DNA of 64,000 nucleotides from Basidiobolus meristosporus CBS 931.73 (taxonomy: Eukaryota > Basidiobolomycota > Basidiobolomycetes > Basidiobolales > Basidiobolaceae). A model generated the notes under the pieces. That model saw only the letters and a list, made by a program, of their open reading frames with translations, was not told where the DNA came from and made no database searches. Positions 30,885 to 40,136 of this stretch are shown piece after piece; positions within the stretch are counted from its first letter, which is position 1, and every line of letters starts with the position of its first letter. Made by a program: the position numbers and the translations under genes. The stretch covers positions 60,719 through 124,718 of the forward strand of contig MCFE01000218.1 in the NCBI GenBank assembly GCA_002104905.1, read 5' to 3'.

Positions 30885-31457
30885 TTAACCCAGAGCTCTT
30901 GAAAAGTTATCAGGCTTGTTTCCCATGTATGCAGGCTTTATAGTGCTCCAAATTAGCTGGGGTTCAATTTCTACTCCAGAAATTAGCTGGCCTTGGATCA
31001 TTTTGCAAAAACAATCAAAATTAATATGTCCAAATCTCCTGCACCAAAGTATTGGTGTTTCTTCACTAAAGTTACATACAGTGGCTTCCAAACATGATGG
31101 AATTTAAGTCAACTTAAACAGACCCTGATCTCTAATGCCTAAAGCAATATGGGCACCATTTTGATCAGTGATTCTGCATCCAGAATTGTCAATGCTAATA
31201 CTGAGTCCTTCTGCAGTGGCCTTGCTTACAGATAGCAGGTTCTTGGCTATTTGTGGTACATAAGGTACTTCTTTAAAGGTCAGGGTATGGCTTTCTTCCC
31301 AGCTTCTGATGTTTACCTGAATACTTTCTTCTCCCACTGCATCAAGTGTTCTATTGTCACCCATGAAAACCTTCTTAACTGGGATTTCTTGATATTTGGA
31401 AAATAGTTCTTTTTGGTGTGTAAAGTGTTGGGATGCTCCAGAGTCAATGTACAGCAT
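30885..31457 (-). pseudogene. copia-2 protease and pre-integrase domain
   Basis: From 31457: LYIDSGASQHFTHQKELFSKYQ gives the aspartic protease site (DSGAS), followed by KKVFMGDNRTLDAVGEESIQVN and VPYVPQIAKNLLSVSKATAEG. 30885-31091 then carries ETPILWCRRFGHINFDCFCKM, the H..GH..... pre-integrase pattern. This 117-codon protease stretch is open, but the joined polyprotein is broken. Confidence 0.8.
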
Positions 31458-31558
31458 CTGAGAATCCTTGCTGTGGTGATATTTAGTGCAGATATGAATA
31501 GTCTATCTTCAGTTGTTGCAGCATTTCCATATTTAGGCTTCTTTTCCTAATAAGTTTT

Positions 31559-31962
31559 TCATTTCTTCACCTGGTTGCATCTTTGTAGTAACAAATGTTG
31601 GTCCCAGATACATTTTATTAGCAGCTGATCATGACTGATAGGTGTCTTCTGATGCCTTCCAGGCATTCTTTGCTGTTTTTGCACTTGAGCATGGAATTTG
31701 CAATTTGACTTTAACATTAAGGTAAATGCAGTTAAAGACACTTTGTTCTTTGTTCCTGTAATTTAAAGCTTCCTCTCCCATTTTTTTAGGAAGGCATTCT
31801 TCTTTCATGACAATACACTAAAGGCCTCATTCTAGTAGCAGCATCTTCAGCTTGACCTTCCACACTTGGTAGTTAGATCCATATAACTTTTTGGCAGAGT
31901 GAAAAATTCTAGTGGTAGCAGTATTAGACATTGCACAGAGTGACAGCTTGGGGCTCATAACC
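31559..31962 (-). pseudogene. copia-2 gag (decayed) with primer site
   Basis: Near 31930 a start-like ATG leads into SNTATTRIFHSAKKLYGSNYQVWKVKLK, the copia gag opening (LxGxNYxxWKxxLK), then stops. Further left 31646-31740 encodes LTLMLKSNCKFHAQVQKQQ in one frame. The primer site lies at 31951-31962. Confidence 0.7.
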
Positions 31963-32270
31963 TGTTGTAAGAGTCTTGGAGATATTGGAAGTGATTGGGA
32001 GGATAAGTAGATTATGGGGTGTTCACTTAATGCTTTATTGAATGATGTTGTTGTATTTATACTTTTACATTATCTTGGCATAACAAACATATGGAATAGG
32101 TTTAGGAAGATACCAAGAACATGTATGGCAAGTTTAGGGCTTTTTAATATCTGTGAAAATTTTAATGTTCTGGGTTCCTGATTTTTTGGTGAGAATATTC
32201 TAAGTAAATCCCAACAAGAGTATTGGTCAGTATTCACTAGAATTTGGAAGTAATGACTCAACTAACTAAG
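31963..32270 (-). repeat. copia-2 5' LTR (approximate right limit)
   Basis: Begins TGTTGTAAGAGTC next to the primer site. It is homologous to the reverse complement of the 24447 LTR over 'gtatttatactttt', 'ggagaagg/ggaagatacc'-like and 'gaatattctaagtaaatcccaacaag' segments. The right edge is not sharp. Confidence 0.65.
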
Positions 32271-32305
32271 TTAGGAAAATGTCTTGGTGGAATTACAGCT
32301 TTTTA

Positions 32306-32408
32306 CTACAGATTTAACTGCATTTGCCTTAATGCAAAAGACAAATTGCTAATTCAATGCTCAAGAGCAAAAACAGCAATGATACCTGGAAGGCATCAGA
32401 AGACACCT
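32306..32408 (+). pseudogene. copia-2 gag fragment in inverted orientation
   Basis: About 100 bp matching the reverse complement of 31646-31740 ('tttaactgcatttgccttaatg', 'atgctcaagagcaaaaacagcaa', 'ctggaaggcatcagaagacacc'). It abuts the gypsy-2 gag at 32409, so the 239-codon ORF at 32361-33080 is a chimera whose last codons are antisense copia. Confidence 0.75.
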
Positions 32409-33050
32409 TTCAATCTTGTTATCACACCGGATTGCTTGGTGCATAGCTTCAACCAATGTATCTGGATCTGGGAGTGTGAGTAGCAGATCACAAACTTCAT
32501 CATTAAGGCCATCTTGGAATTGGCTTATCAAGGCTGCTTGACCCCATGAGCCGAGGTCACTGGAGAGTTGTCGGAATTCTGAGGCATAGACTGATGCTGG
32601 TTTGTTCCCTTGCTTGAGGGTCTTGATCTTGTTGGCAGCAGTTCTGGCTTGGTCAAGGTTACCAAATGTTAGCTCCATTTCAGTGAGAAAAGCTTGGTAG
32701 TCTCTGAGGAGGGGAGAGTTGGTCTCCAGTAATGGGGAGAACCACTTGAGAGCTGTACCAGTAAGCAGGTTGGAGATGAAACCAACTTTGGCCTGGTCAG
32801 TGGGGTACTGGTTGGGCTGGAGTGCAAGATTGTTCTTCACCAAGTTGATGAAGCCACAGAATTCATTCTGAGAGCCATTGAACTTGGTAGCAGGAGTATA
32901 CTTGGGTTCTTGGTAGACTGGGACATGGCTAGTTTGCTGGACACTTTGGTTCTGGAACTGAGCAAGAGTGTTTCTGAGGTCTGCATGGTCTTGCTGCAGT
33001 TGGGTAAAGGCAGCCATGAGCTTGGCAAAGTTCAGCTCTAAGTTGGACAT
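32361..33050 (-). pseudogene. gypsy-2 gag (truncated, chimeric 3' end)
   Basis: Open from ATG at 33050 (MSNLELNFAKLMAAFTQLQQDHADLRNTLAQFQ, a coiled-coil start), then a Ty3/gypsy retrotrans_gag pattern: KFNGSQNEFCGFINLVKNNLALQPNQYPTDQAKVGFISNLLTGTALKWFSPLL, LKQGNKPASVYASEFRQLSSDLGSWGQAALISQFQDGLNDEVCDLLLTL. It stops after about 229 codons in a stretch taken from copia-2, before any zinc knuckle. No pol follows. Confidence 0.82.
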
Positions 33051-33199
33051 GGTAGCAGAGGAAGGCAGAGGAACTTGCAAGGAATACTGGAATATACTAA
33101 ACTAGGTTGTGGGTTTGTAAAGCCACTAGTATGTCAAGAATACAACTATTGAGCCACAATCCCCAACTTAAATAAGTTAGCGTCACTTCAGAAGGTACT

Positions 33200-34050
33200 G
33201 GTTTCAGCGTCCTTTGATAGAGTATTGTACTAAAGCTTCCAATACTGTAACAACTGTAAACTCCACCAGCAGGGTAATAAAGTGAATGCAGCTTTGACCA
33301 ATAGTTTTACAAAGATAAAGTATCTTTGCCTTTATAGGACAAGACTAGGGAAAGATGATGGGTGATACTTATGGTGAGTATTCCTTTTACAAGTTTTCTT
33401 CAAACTTTGGGCAGAAGGCAGGGATCCACAGGTAAGTCAGGAGAGTCTGATAAAACTGTTATGAATAGACACAAGGCAGGAGGAAAAGCTAGGCACGGCA
33501 GGAAAGGACTTAGGTGTGGACCATCAAGGCAAGGCAGGATTCAAGGCAAGGCTGTTTATTCAAGACCTGTGTTTATCAGACTGAGGAATACTTAAGGGGG
33601 GATAGGACTATATATACTTTTTGGCTATACTGATGCCAAGAGATAATGGCTAATACTAATGGGGTTGTGGGGTGAGGCACAGCAATGGTGCTGGGGATAA
33701 TGACATAGATGACACGGCACTGAGACAGGATGGGGAAATGGACTGGGTCACCTGATCATGTGACTAAGTCATGTGACCTGGTATTTCCATATATGGTACT
33801 GAACTATGAAAAATATGATGGAAAGCTTCCATGGAATGTTCCATTGTGTAACAATGGTTTGGAATGGTCAGGAACTTTCTGGAAGGTGGTAGAAGGTTCC
33901 AGAAGGAATCTCTTAGAAATTGAGCTAGGAAGCTGAAACTTGGCATGGGTGTTCATGGTTGTCATGTGATCATGACACATAACCCATGAGTGAGCCTTCT
34001 TCTTCAGAACTGTTACTGTACTATAAATACTCATGGTAGAGAATGCAGTA
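33200..34050 (-). repeat. gypsy-2 LTR (approximate limits)
   Basis: Homologous in reverse complement to 28984-29760. Sequence upstream of the gag at 33050; edges are not sharp. The plus-strand ORFs drawn through it (33362-33595, 33730-33936) are not genes. Confidence 0.6.
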
Positions 34051-34810
34051 TCTTTGCTACAAAGAAGGAACTCAAGTAGCTCTATGACACACACCAGGAC
34101 TGAGCCATTTCTCAATGTCACAGCAGAGGAACATCATACACTCATTGAAGCAGAACAATGGTGCCCAAAGAAAAACCCCACAGAAAAGCCAATCACACCA
34201 TGGGAGGGAGAGACTGTGGTTATATCAAAGCCTAAAAATCAAGCAATATTAAATATGCATGCAGCTGTTGAATGCAATGATGATGAGTGAGCTAATGCTC
34301 AAGAGGTGGTGAGAAGTCTGGCATGCAGTCATCCAAAGGCTGGCATATCATGGGACTAACAGGAATCAAAGGCCAAGCAGGATGAGCTTGACTTGTTCCA
34401 TGGGCATTTTCCTGGATTCCAATAGGCAAACAATTCTTGGTGCAGCATTGGTATGCTAAGAAGCTATCTCAGGAATAGTAGGAACTATCAAAGGTGGAAA
34501 AACATGGGTGCCAAGGCAAAAAACCAGTGGCTTCCTCAAGGAGGAATGAATAACTTGAGGTACTGTATTCAAGGGTTGGCTGACTCCTTGATTCAGCAGG
34601 TGAATACCATGTGAATCCTCTAGTCATCCAAATCACCTCAAACACTGATCAAAATCTGGCCACAACTTGCTGTAGATAGAACCCTCATGGTCCATGTGTA
34701 AAAACAGATATCAACCTCTCCCCCCCCCCTCCTCTAAGCATTGGCAGCAATGGTCGTGGTGTTTAATCTGCCAATACATGATTTCTTGGTGGATTGATTG
34801 GATTACCCTA
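34051..34810. other. Transition between TE block and gene island: no gene recognised
   Basis: An 85-codon ORF (34033-34290, plus) has no recognisable domain and begins in LTR sequence. A cytosine run of about a dozen bases lies near 34720. Composition shifts from AT-rich to GC-rich at about 34850. Confidence 0.5.
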
Positions 34811-35396
34811 CTACAATAAGAAGGCCCATGAACATGATGGCTGACATTCCAGGTGCTTCCCGCAAGGAGCTCGAGCATTGGATTCTACCAAGTGGGGAGC
34901 ACCTTGGGTATCTGACGAAGAAGAGACGGGGGAAGATCCATTAGGGGCACCAAACCTACCCCACTGCTCACATTGCTCCATAATCGGGTTCATGACGACA
35001 TCGGTGAACTGACGCCCAACCCGGCCACGAATCCCTTGGGGTAACGAATCTGGAAGGAGGTGGGCGACCGATTGGAGGAGAAGGCGGGTGCACAACGTGA
35101 AGCACCACGCCGAAATAGGCGATTCCTGGCCTTAATCTGACCGCCGGCATTGATTGGGCATCGATGATCTGCGGATCTGACCATTTCAGCATGTTGAGAT
35201 CCGAGGTAACATCGGCATTCTGTACGGCTAGGACGAGAATGGTGGGGTGTGCGAAGTGGCTCCTGTTAGAGCACCCACCGCCGTTCATCCCAGCGGAAGT
35301 TCCGAACAGGTCTGTGGTGGCAAAAAAGTACAGCGATTTTATTGAAGAAACAGGTGCGGGGGGAGCGGGAGCGGGAGCGGGAGGTGGGGGAATATC
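34811..35396 (-). other. Possible broken gene or 3' UTR of glyoxalase I
   Basis: Two overlapping minus-strand frames look protein-like: one (35396 to about 35090) starts with a Pro/Ala-rich stretch and continues KSLYFFATTDLFGTSAGMNGGG, and another (35095-34811) reads RLLLQSVAHLLPDSLPQGIRGRVGRQFTDVVMNPIMEQ. A -1/+1 shift near 35090 would join them. There is no ATG; the first frame follows directly, in frame, on the glyoxalase stop codon. It could be a decayed gene, the last exon of an unseen gene, or simply 3' UTR. No family recognised. Confidence 0.25.
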
Positions 35397-35405
35397 CACT
35401 GCAGT

Positions 35406-35885
35406 TTAGAGCTTGAGGGAGTTGGGCATGATCTCGATCCAGTAACCATCTGGGTCGGAGATGAAGGCGATCTCCTTCATGTTACCGTCCTCCAAACGCT
35501 TGACGAAGTTAACGTTGAGCGAGTCGAATCTCTCGCAGGCCTTGTCGACGTCATCCACAGTGACGGCGATGTGGCCGAATCCGCGGGGCTCCTTGTTACC
35601 GTTGTGGTAACCCTGGAAGGAGTCGTCATCTTCGGTACCCCAGTTGTGGGTGAGCTCCAGAAGACCGGAGCGGGAGAACAACCAGGCGGCACGCTCTTCC
35701 TCGGCCTCGGGGATCTCCTCGTTGGTGTAGGCGAGGAAGTAAAGGGTGAACTTACCGCTCTCGACGTCTTTACGGTAGACCAACTTCATCCCCAACACGT
35801 TGGTGTAGAAGTCCAAGGACTTCTTCGCATCCTTGACGCGAATCATCGTGTGGTTGAAGACGTATTTGCTGAGATCAGTGGACAT
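35406..35885 (-). CDS. GLO1: Glyoxalase I (lactoylglutathione lyase)
   Basis: 159 residues, single exon, ATG at 35885. It converts the hemithioacetal of methylglyoxal and glutathione to S-lactoylglutathione in the cytosol. The vicinal-oxygen-chelate fold is visible as two beta-alpha repeats: [29 protein letters not shown] near residues 11-38 and [19 protein letters not shown] near 102-120, ending [12 protein letters not shown]. Metal ligands by family alignment are His12, Glu77 ([11 protein letters not shown]), His105 and Glu151. It is a one-domain enzyme, unlike the fused two-domain form of budding yeast. A TATA motif lies about 65 bp upstream. It is the first host gene after the TE block and is convergent with nothing obvious. 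Confidence 0.95.
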   Translation of the reverse strand: MSTDLSKYVFNHTMIRVKDAKKSLDFYTNVLGMKLVYRKDVESGKFTLYFLAYTNEEIPEAEEERAAWLFSRSGLLELTHNWGTEDDDSFQGYHNGNKEPRGFGHIAVTVDDVDKACERFDSLNVNFVKRLEDGNMKEIAFISDPDGYWIEIMPNSLKL

Positions 35886-35947
35886 GATGGGTGCCTTTCG
35901 AGTGAGTGGATGAGTAGGCGGATGAATGGGTGGGTCTCCACCGCTGG

Positions 35948-35962
35948 GCCATATTTATATAT
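35948..35962 (-). promoter_or_regulatory. TATA box upstream of glyoxalase I
   Basis: 'atatttatatatc' on the plus strand (GATATATAAATAT on the coding strand), about 65 bp upstream of the GLO1 start codon. Confidence 0.55.
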
Positions 35963-36392
35963 CCCCCGACGAAGCGGTCGCCGTGGGAAACCGGCCAATG
36001 GCAGTTGTCCATTCGTTACATGCTATAGGGTGATGTAACAATCGATGCGCATTACTGATGATGTGGGGTGGAAACACCAACCTCACCTGCAAAAAAAGGC
36101 GGATTACTAATGAACCCAACAGATCGGCTTGGGACGCCATCAGGGCGAAATCCGTTGCCTCTCCTCCCTGGACATATCACCCCTCCGTCAGCGGTGGAAG
36201 CGTTTCCTTCTGGTGGGGAGAAAACAGACCGTTTATTGAACAAGGGTGTAGAACAACGAGTGAACAGAAACGAAGTGGAGAGATGTTGGGTTGGTTCATG
36301 AGAGTGTATAGGGAAGTCAGGCGCACACCTAACAAAGGGTCTTCGAACAAAGTGTATGATTCAAGGAGGGGCGATTCTTGGGCTGCTGGTCA
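35963..36392. other. Spacer between GLO1 promoter and endosulfine gene: no gene recognised
   Basis: ORFs on both strands overlap each other with no coding signature. It contains the GLO1 promoter side and the endosulfine 3' UTR. Confidence 0.5.
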
Positions 36393-36871
36393 TCACGACA
36401 AGTTGAACCCCGCTGGGACATCATCGCTGCTTTCTTTGGCCAGCTGGGAAAGCCCATCCTTATACGAGGGGTTCTGAGTGGATGCCAGTGGTGCAACAGG
36501 GGGGCTTTGTGGATGGGGGATGGTTTCTGGGCTGGGATGAATGGAGCCCACCTCTGCTGCAGAGGTTTTGCCGGCTTTTTGCAAGGCGTAGTCGCCCGAA
36601 TCGAAGTACTTACGATCCTATGCAAGGGAATCCAGGTTAACAGCCGCATCTTCTGGATGGATGGGTGGACGGTGACAATACCTTGAGCTTTCGGTTCACC
36701 AGATCCTTACCACTTGGTAACCGGCCGTACATTTTGAAGATCTTCTTCTCTTCCTCGCTGAGTTTCTACGTAAGAGGGGACGAGGGTTAGCAACTTGCTC
36801 GGCTCACAAGAAGCGACCAGAGTAGGGATACTTACGCTCAGATCTACTTTGTTCTGTTTGGAAGGGAGCAT
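36393..36871 (-). CDS. Endosulfine family protein (Igo1/ENSA-type PP2A inhibitor), three exons
   Basis: Exons, in order of transcription: 36871-36836, 36765-36682 and 36617-36393. Introns of 70 and 64 nt start GTAAGT and GTATTG and end CGTAG and CATAG; the joined frame gives 114 residues. It starts MLPSKQNKVDLS, then KLSEEEKKIFKMYGRLPSGKD and KLKDRKYFDSGDYALQKAGK. FDSGDY is the family signature; Ser47 is the residue that Greatwall/Rim15 kinase phosphorylates to turn the protein into an inhibitor of PP2A-B55, coupling nutrient state to quiescence and mitotic entry. The tail is Pro/Ser-rich and ends VPAGFNLS. Length is typical of fungal Igo proteins. No single ORF covers it, so ORF-only annotation would miss it. 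Confidence 0.92.
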
Positions 36872-38493
36872 CTTGGTTGTGAATCCAGTAGTGAGTGGTC
36901 GAGTGGAGTATGACAGTCTAGTTGGGTGAGTGCAAGGGGCTACGAGTTTAGTCTATTAAATTCCAACACCACTCCTCACGTCATATTCGAATTCGATGAA
37001 TTTCCCAGTCAAGCGAAAACGTGACCGATCGTGGGATTCCAGACATTCGCTAGAACGCAGGCGAATCCATGGTTCCAATTCTCCACTCCTCAAAGCTGTA
37101 TGCATGACAATGAGAAAGGCATTTAATTTATTCTCGGGTGTACAATTGGTGTATCGACAAACCCCAAGAAATTCCTTGCAACGATGAACAGACAGCACAA
37201 TGGGTTCATTCAGGATGGGATCTCTCGATCTTGCTCCGCGATATTTCCAACCCATCTAGCTTGGCCCTAATTATCGATTTTCCGGATCGGCCAATCAGAA
37301 CGAGCGCTGCATCGCACACCATTAATTTCCGATTCATCAGAGTCGAGAGATTTCGGTGGTAGGGGTGACGTACATGGAGTGCTTGCAGAGAGGCAAATAA
37401 ATTGCACCCGCTGGATTCAGTAGCCTAGGTTGCGGCTGAATTCGTCCGCTTGTCAATGTCGGTTGCAGTTGGTATGGCAGAGTAGCATCGCCAGGATACG
37501 GTAGCTGTCCAGAGGGTTGCCACTCACATCAGCTCCAGCCTGACCGCATAGGCTGAGGCTACGATACAGACTACTCTTTGCAGCTCTCGAATCAGAGCCC
37601 GTTGCTTGTTCCAAAAAAGCTCACTACGTATAGGTTGGAGATGGAGGCTCGCTTGATGCTAGGTGAGCTCGAGTGTAACAAAGGGCAATGGTGACTGGCT
37701 ATCCCTGTGAGTTCTAAAAATATTACCGTATACGCATGATCATGAGGTTTTCCTTTGATTGTCTGATGAAATTGCTTTGGCTAAACGGCAATCCTTGGAG
37801 GGAACAACCCCAACAGGTTTAATGACCGGCAGGTCTCCTGCAACCGGCAACCTCTTTCAGTCGCCTGGTTGCTGCGGCAGGCCAGGTCCCCATGCGCACC
37901 ATCATCGATGTGTACAGACTCATCAATCCGACATCGCCACAGCAAAGCACTCCACATAGAATTGGGGAGCCATAACGGATGTGCTTAGCGTGCTCAGGCT
38001 AAATGGAGTCCATCCCGCTCTGTTCAAATGGTCCGAAGTTTGCCACATACAGGCCCGTTCATTCGCCTGTCGTTTTCCGGTTGCCATGGTGTCTCATTTA
38101 ATCAACTACGGTACCCTCTGCCCATGTGCATCTGGAGAATCCTGGTAAAGGCCAGCACATGTGAGACTGGGCCCATGGTAAAATGGTGAGCTTGTGGGTG
38201 TGATGCGAGCGCTCGCCAATAGCGTAAACTTCTAACTCCACTCCAAATGCGACCAAGATAAATATGGTTAGTCGCACTCTCATTGGTTGACTGCTATCGA
38301 ATTGACCAAGTTGGTGGCTGCAAAATACCGCAATCTAGCACGGTTTACAAATGCTGGCAGCGCGCCATGTTACACTGACGGTGATTCCATTTATTATTAC
38401 TGATGACTGGTATACATATCAAACGAGACGTCTATACACGTAAAGCATTGGTAGTGAGGAAGAGGGCGAGGGAGTCTATGGAGTTGGCCCGTG
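36872..38493. other. 1.6-kb intergenic region: no gene recognised
   Basis: Holds the promoter side of the endosulfine gene and the 3' side of the HMG/YABBY-like gene. ORFs here (for example 36956-37255 and 37759-37959) show no domain, no TATA-associated start and overlap on opposite strands. Confidence 0.5.
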
Positions 38494-38700
38494 CTAGGCC
38501 TCGTCGTCTTTCTTGGCTTCCTTCTTGTTCACCGGGTTTTCCGGGGCGGTCTTCCATCGAGCGGCCACCACTTTGAAGGCATCTTTATGAACCAAGGAAG
38601 GATCCTCGGCCTTCACCTTGGCAAGCTCGGTTTTCATGAATCTGTTGTAAGGAGAGAGCTTTTTTCCGCCCGCTCTTTTGATCGTCTTTTCTCTGGCCAT
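38494..38700 (-). CDS. Small HMG/YABBY-like nuclear protein
   Basis: 68 residues, ATG at 38700, single exon. The core KLSPYNRFMKTELAKVKAEDPSLVHKDAFKVVAARWKTAPENP matches the HMG-related C-terminal module of plant YABBY proteins (PSAYNRFIK.EI.R.K...P...H.EAF...AKNW), seen in fungi as stand-alone 60-130-residue proteins. The N-terminus is basic (REKTIKRAGGKK) and the C-terminus is charged (KKEAKKDDEA). Expected role is DNA binding in the nucleus or architectural; no target is known. A TATA motif (CATATAAATAGA, minus strand) lies about 85 bp upstream. Confidence 0.85.
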   Translation of the reverse strand: MAREKTIKRAGGKKLSPYNRFMKTELAKVKAEDPSLVHKDAFKVVAARWKTAPENPVNKKEAKKDDEA

Positions 38701-38782
38701 TGAGTGCGAAGGTGAAACCGATTTCAGGGGATGGGGGTTGGTCGAAGGTGGAAAGAGAATGCATTCCCATGAAGAGTGGTGC

Positions 38783-38796
38783 GTCTATTTATATGG
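38783..38796 (-). promoter_or_regulatory. TATA box upstream of the HMG/YABBY-like gene
   Basis: 'ctatttatatgg' on the plus strand reads CCATATAAATAG on the coding strand, about 85-90 bp before the ATG. Confidence 0.5.
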
Positions 38797-39260
38797 GTGG
38801 ACTCGTTGCGGTCTCCAAACGGTGGATAATACATCGATTGAAACCGGTATTCTCGCACGAAAACGCGAATGGATCACTGTCATGAGCAACAGGCCAATCG
38901 GTGGGTGTGTTTGCATCGGAAATACATGGCAGTCATTCTTGGAGCAGAGTCCATGTATGGAGGGCACTCTGTCCACCAACCCGGATTTCAAGGGATCCCA
39001 GACTGGCTTGGTGGAGACTGGAGCCTAATCAACGGAGTTACTGCCTATCATCACATAGGAGGGCTTCATTTGCAAGAGTTTCAATTTACTCCCGTTATGA
39101 TCGTGCCAAGTCACTGCAACACGGCTATCTTGTAATGTCCATCTTCACAAACCTACTCAATAACACCGTGCAAAGCACCCCGTGCCGCCCAATAGTATCT
39201 CACATATGGTTTGCTTTTGATTGTTCGTCTATCTACACCAACAGCCACCAATCCACGCCC
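38797..39260. other. Intergenic: no gene recognised
   Basis: Overlapping plus-strand ORFs (38678-39028, 38869-39135, 38901-39380) have no recognisable domain and no consistent start; they are probably chance frames in a GC-balanced spacer. Confidence 0.45.
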
Positions 39261-39273
39261 ACTTCCGCTTGCT

Positions 39274-39518
39274 TCAACCTTTGTTTATCTCCTTTGCAGC
39301 CAATCCAGCTGACTCTCCATCTGGAACATGGAAATCTGGTTTGCGTGTTGGGGGCACAGTTGCCGATTTCTTCACGGTAAACGAGTGATCGTATGAGGCT
39401 GCCATGTGAGCAATCAGAATACGAGTGTGGCGAGCCCATTTGTCCGCGGCTGAGCGAGGTGTGTGTTCGATCTTCCCCAACCAAATGAGTGCAGCTGGAT
39501 TGTGGTGGATTGTTCAAA
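39274..39518 (-). other. Possible terminal exon of an unidentified gene
   Basis: A minus-strand frame open from about 39518 to the TGA at 39274 encodes ALIWLGKIEHTPRSAADKWARHTRILIAHMAASYDHSFTV... ending EINKG. It is more protein-like than neighbouring frames and could begin after an AG acceptor near 39499 ('acaatccag'). A candidate upstream exon (MKRPQRLAFEV.. near 39640-39590) could not be joined in frame. No family recognised. A 68-codon in-frame start is not ATG. Confidence 0.3.
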
Positions 39519-40136
39519 AGCGATAACCTGAGCACCTGAAGGTACAGAGGGTTGAAGGATTACAGCAAGGGATATTAAAGGTGTTCAAGCGTTGGCGCCA
39601 CTTCAAAAGCCAAGCGTTGCGGTCGCTTCATCTCCAGCAGTAGAGTAAAATGCATCCCGACTTGTTCTGAATCATATTTAAGCGCGTGGAGGTTTCCAGA
39701 CGAGGGGTTTGCGCGCTTTTCTGCTACCAACCTCTCAGCAACTAGCACTGTAGGGGGCCTGACGTATTTGGTGAGAAGGCATCAAGCGACAGAAGAGCCT
39801 TGGTTTGGCTCAGTCACCCTGGAATTTCAAGAACAGAAATGGAAAGTATCCGGCAGTCCCCACTTCACATGAGCCTCAATGCAAATGAATAATGAGGTAA
39901 TGATTAATACATGTTGTGCTTGGCAGTCAACAAGCTAGCCATGATCGTGGCCCATATTAGATACAAATCTAAACCACAAAGAATTCCCGCTTCTGCTCAA
40001 ATTGATTAGCTGATTCGATTTCATGGGATACATGCAGGATGGGATTTGGCCATTCCGCAACCATCCTCTGGAAATTCCCTTCAATCCTTCCTTCTGCAAT
40101 TCACCTAGATCTCCCACATATATCATACACCGCCTC
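39519..40136. other. Intergenic: no gene recognised
   Basis: Upstream region of the LENG1-type gene. An ORF at 39935-40138 on the minus strand has no recognisable feature. Confidence 0.45.

Larger units (their letters stand above)
30290..32270 (-). mobile_element. Ty1/copia element copia-2, truncated (LTR, gag, protease, part of integrase)
   Basis: A minus-strand element with its 5' LTR at 31963 to about 32270, primer site GGTTATGAGCCC at 31951-31962, a decayed gag (31559-31940), a protease/pre-integrase region (30885-31457) and part of the integrase core (30294-30753). RT, RNase H and the 3' LTR are missing. The LTR is related to that of the non-autonomous element at 24447. Confidence 0.8.

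Noticed and set aside
34700-34745. C-run near 34720 as a plus-strand LINE 3' end
   Set aside because: The stem-loop and AAATCTT-type sequence that accompany the other five ends are missing.
35164-35409. Plus-strand 81-codon ORF with Gly/Ala-rich end opposite the GLO1 3' region
   Set aside because: It is the antisense of a low-complexity Pro/Ala run, has no domain and ends inside the GLO1 gene.
35571-36038. Plus-strand 155-codon ORF across GLO1
   Set aside because: Antisense shadow of the glyoxalase I coding region; Val/Gly-rich composition reflects the codon use of the opposite strand.
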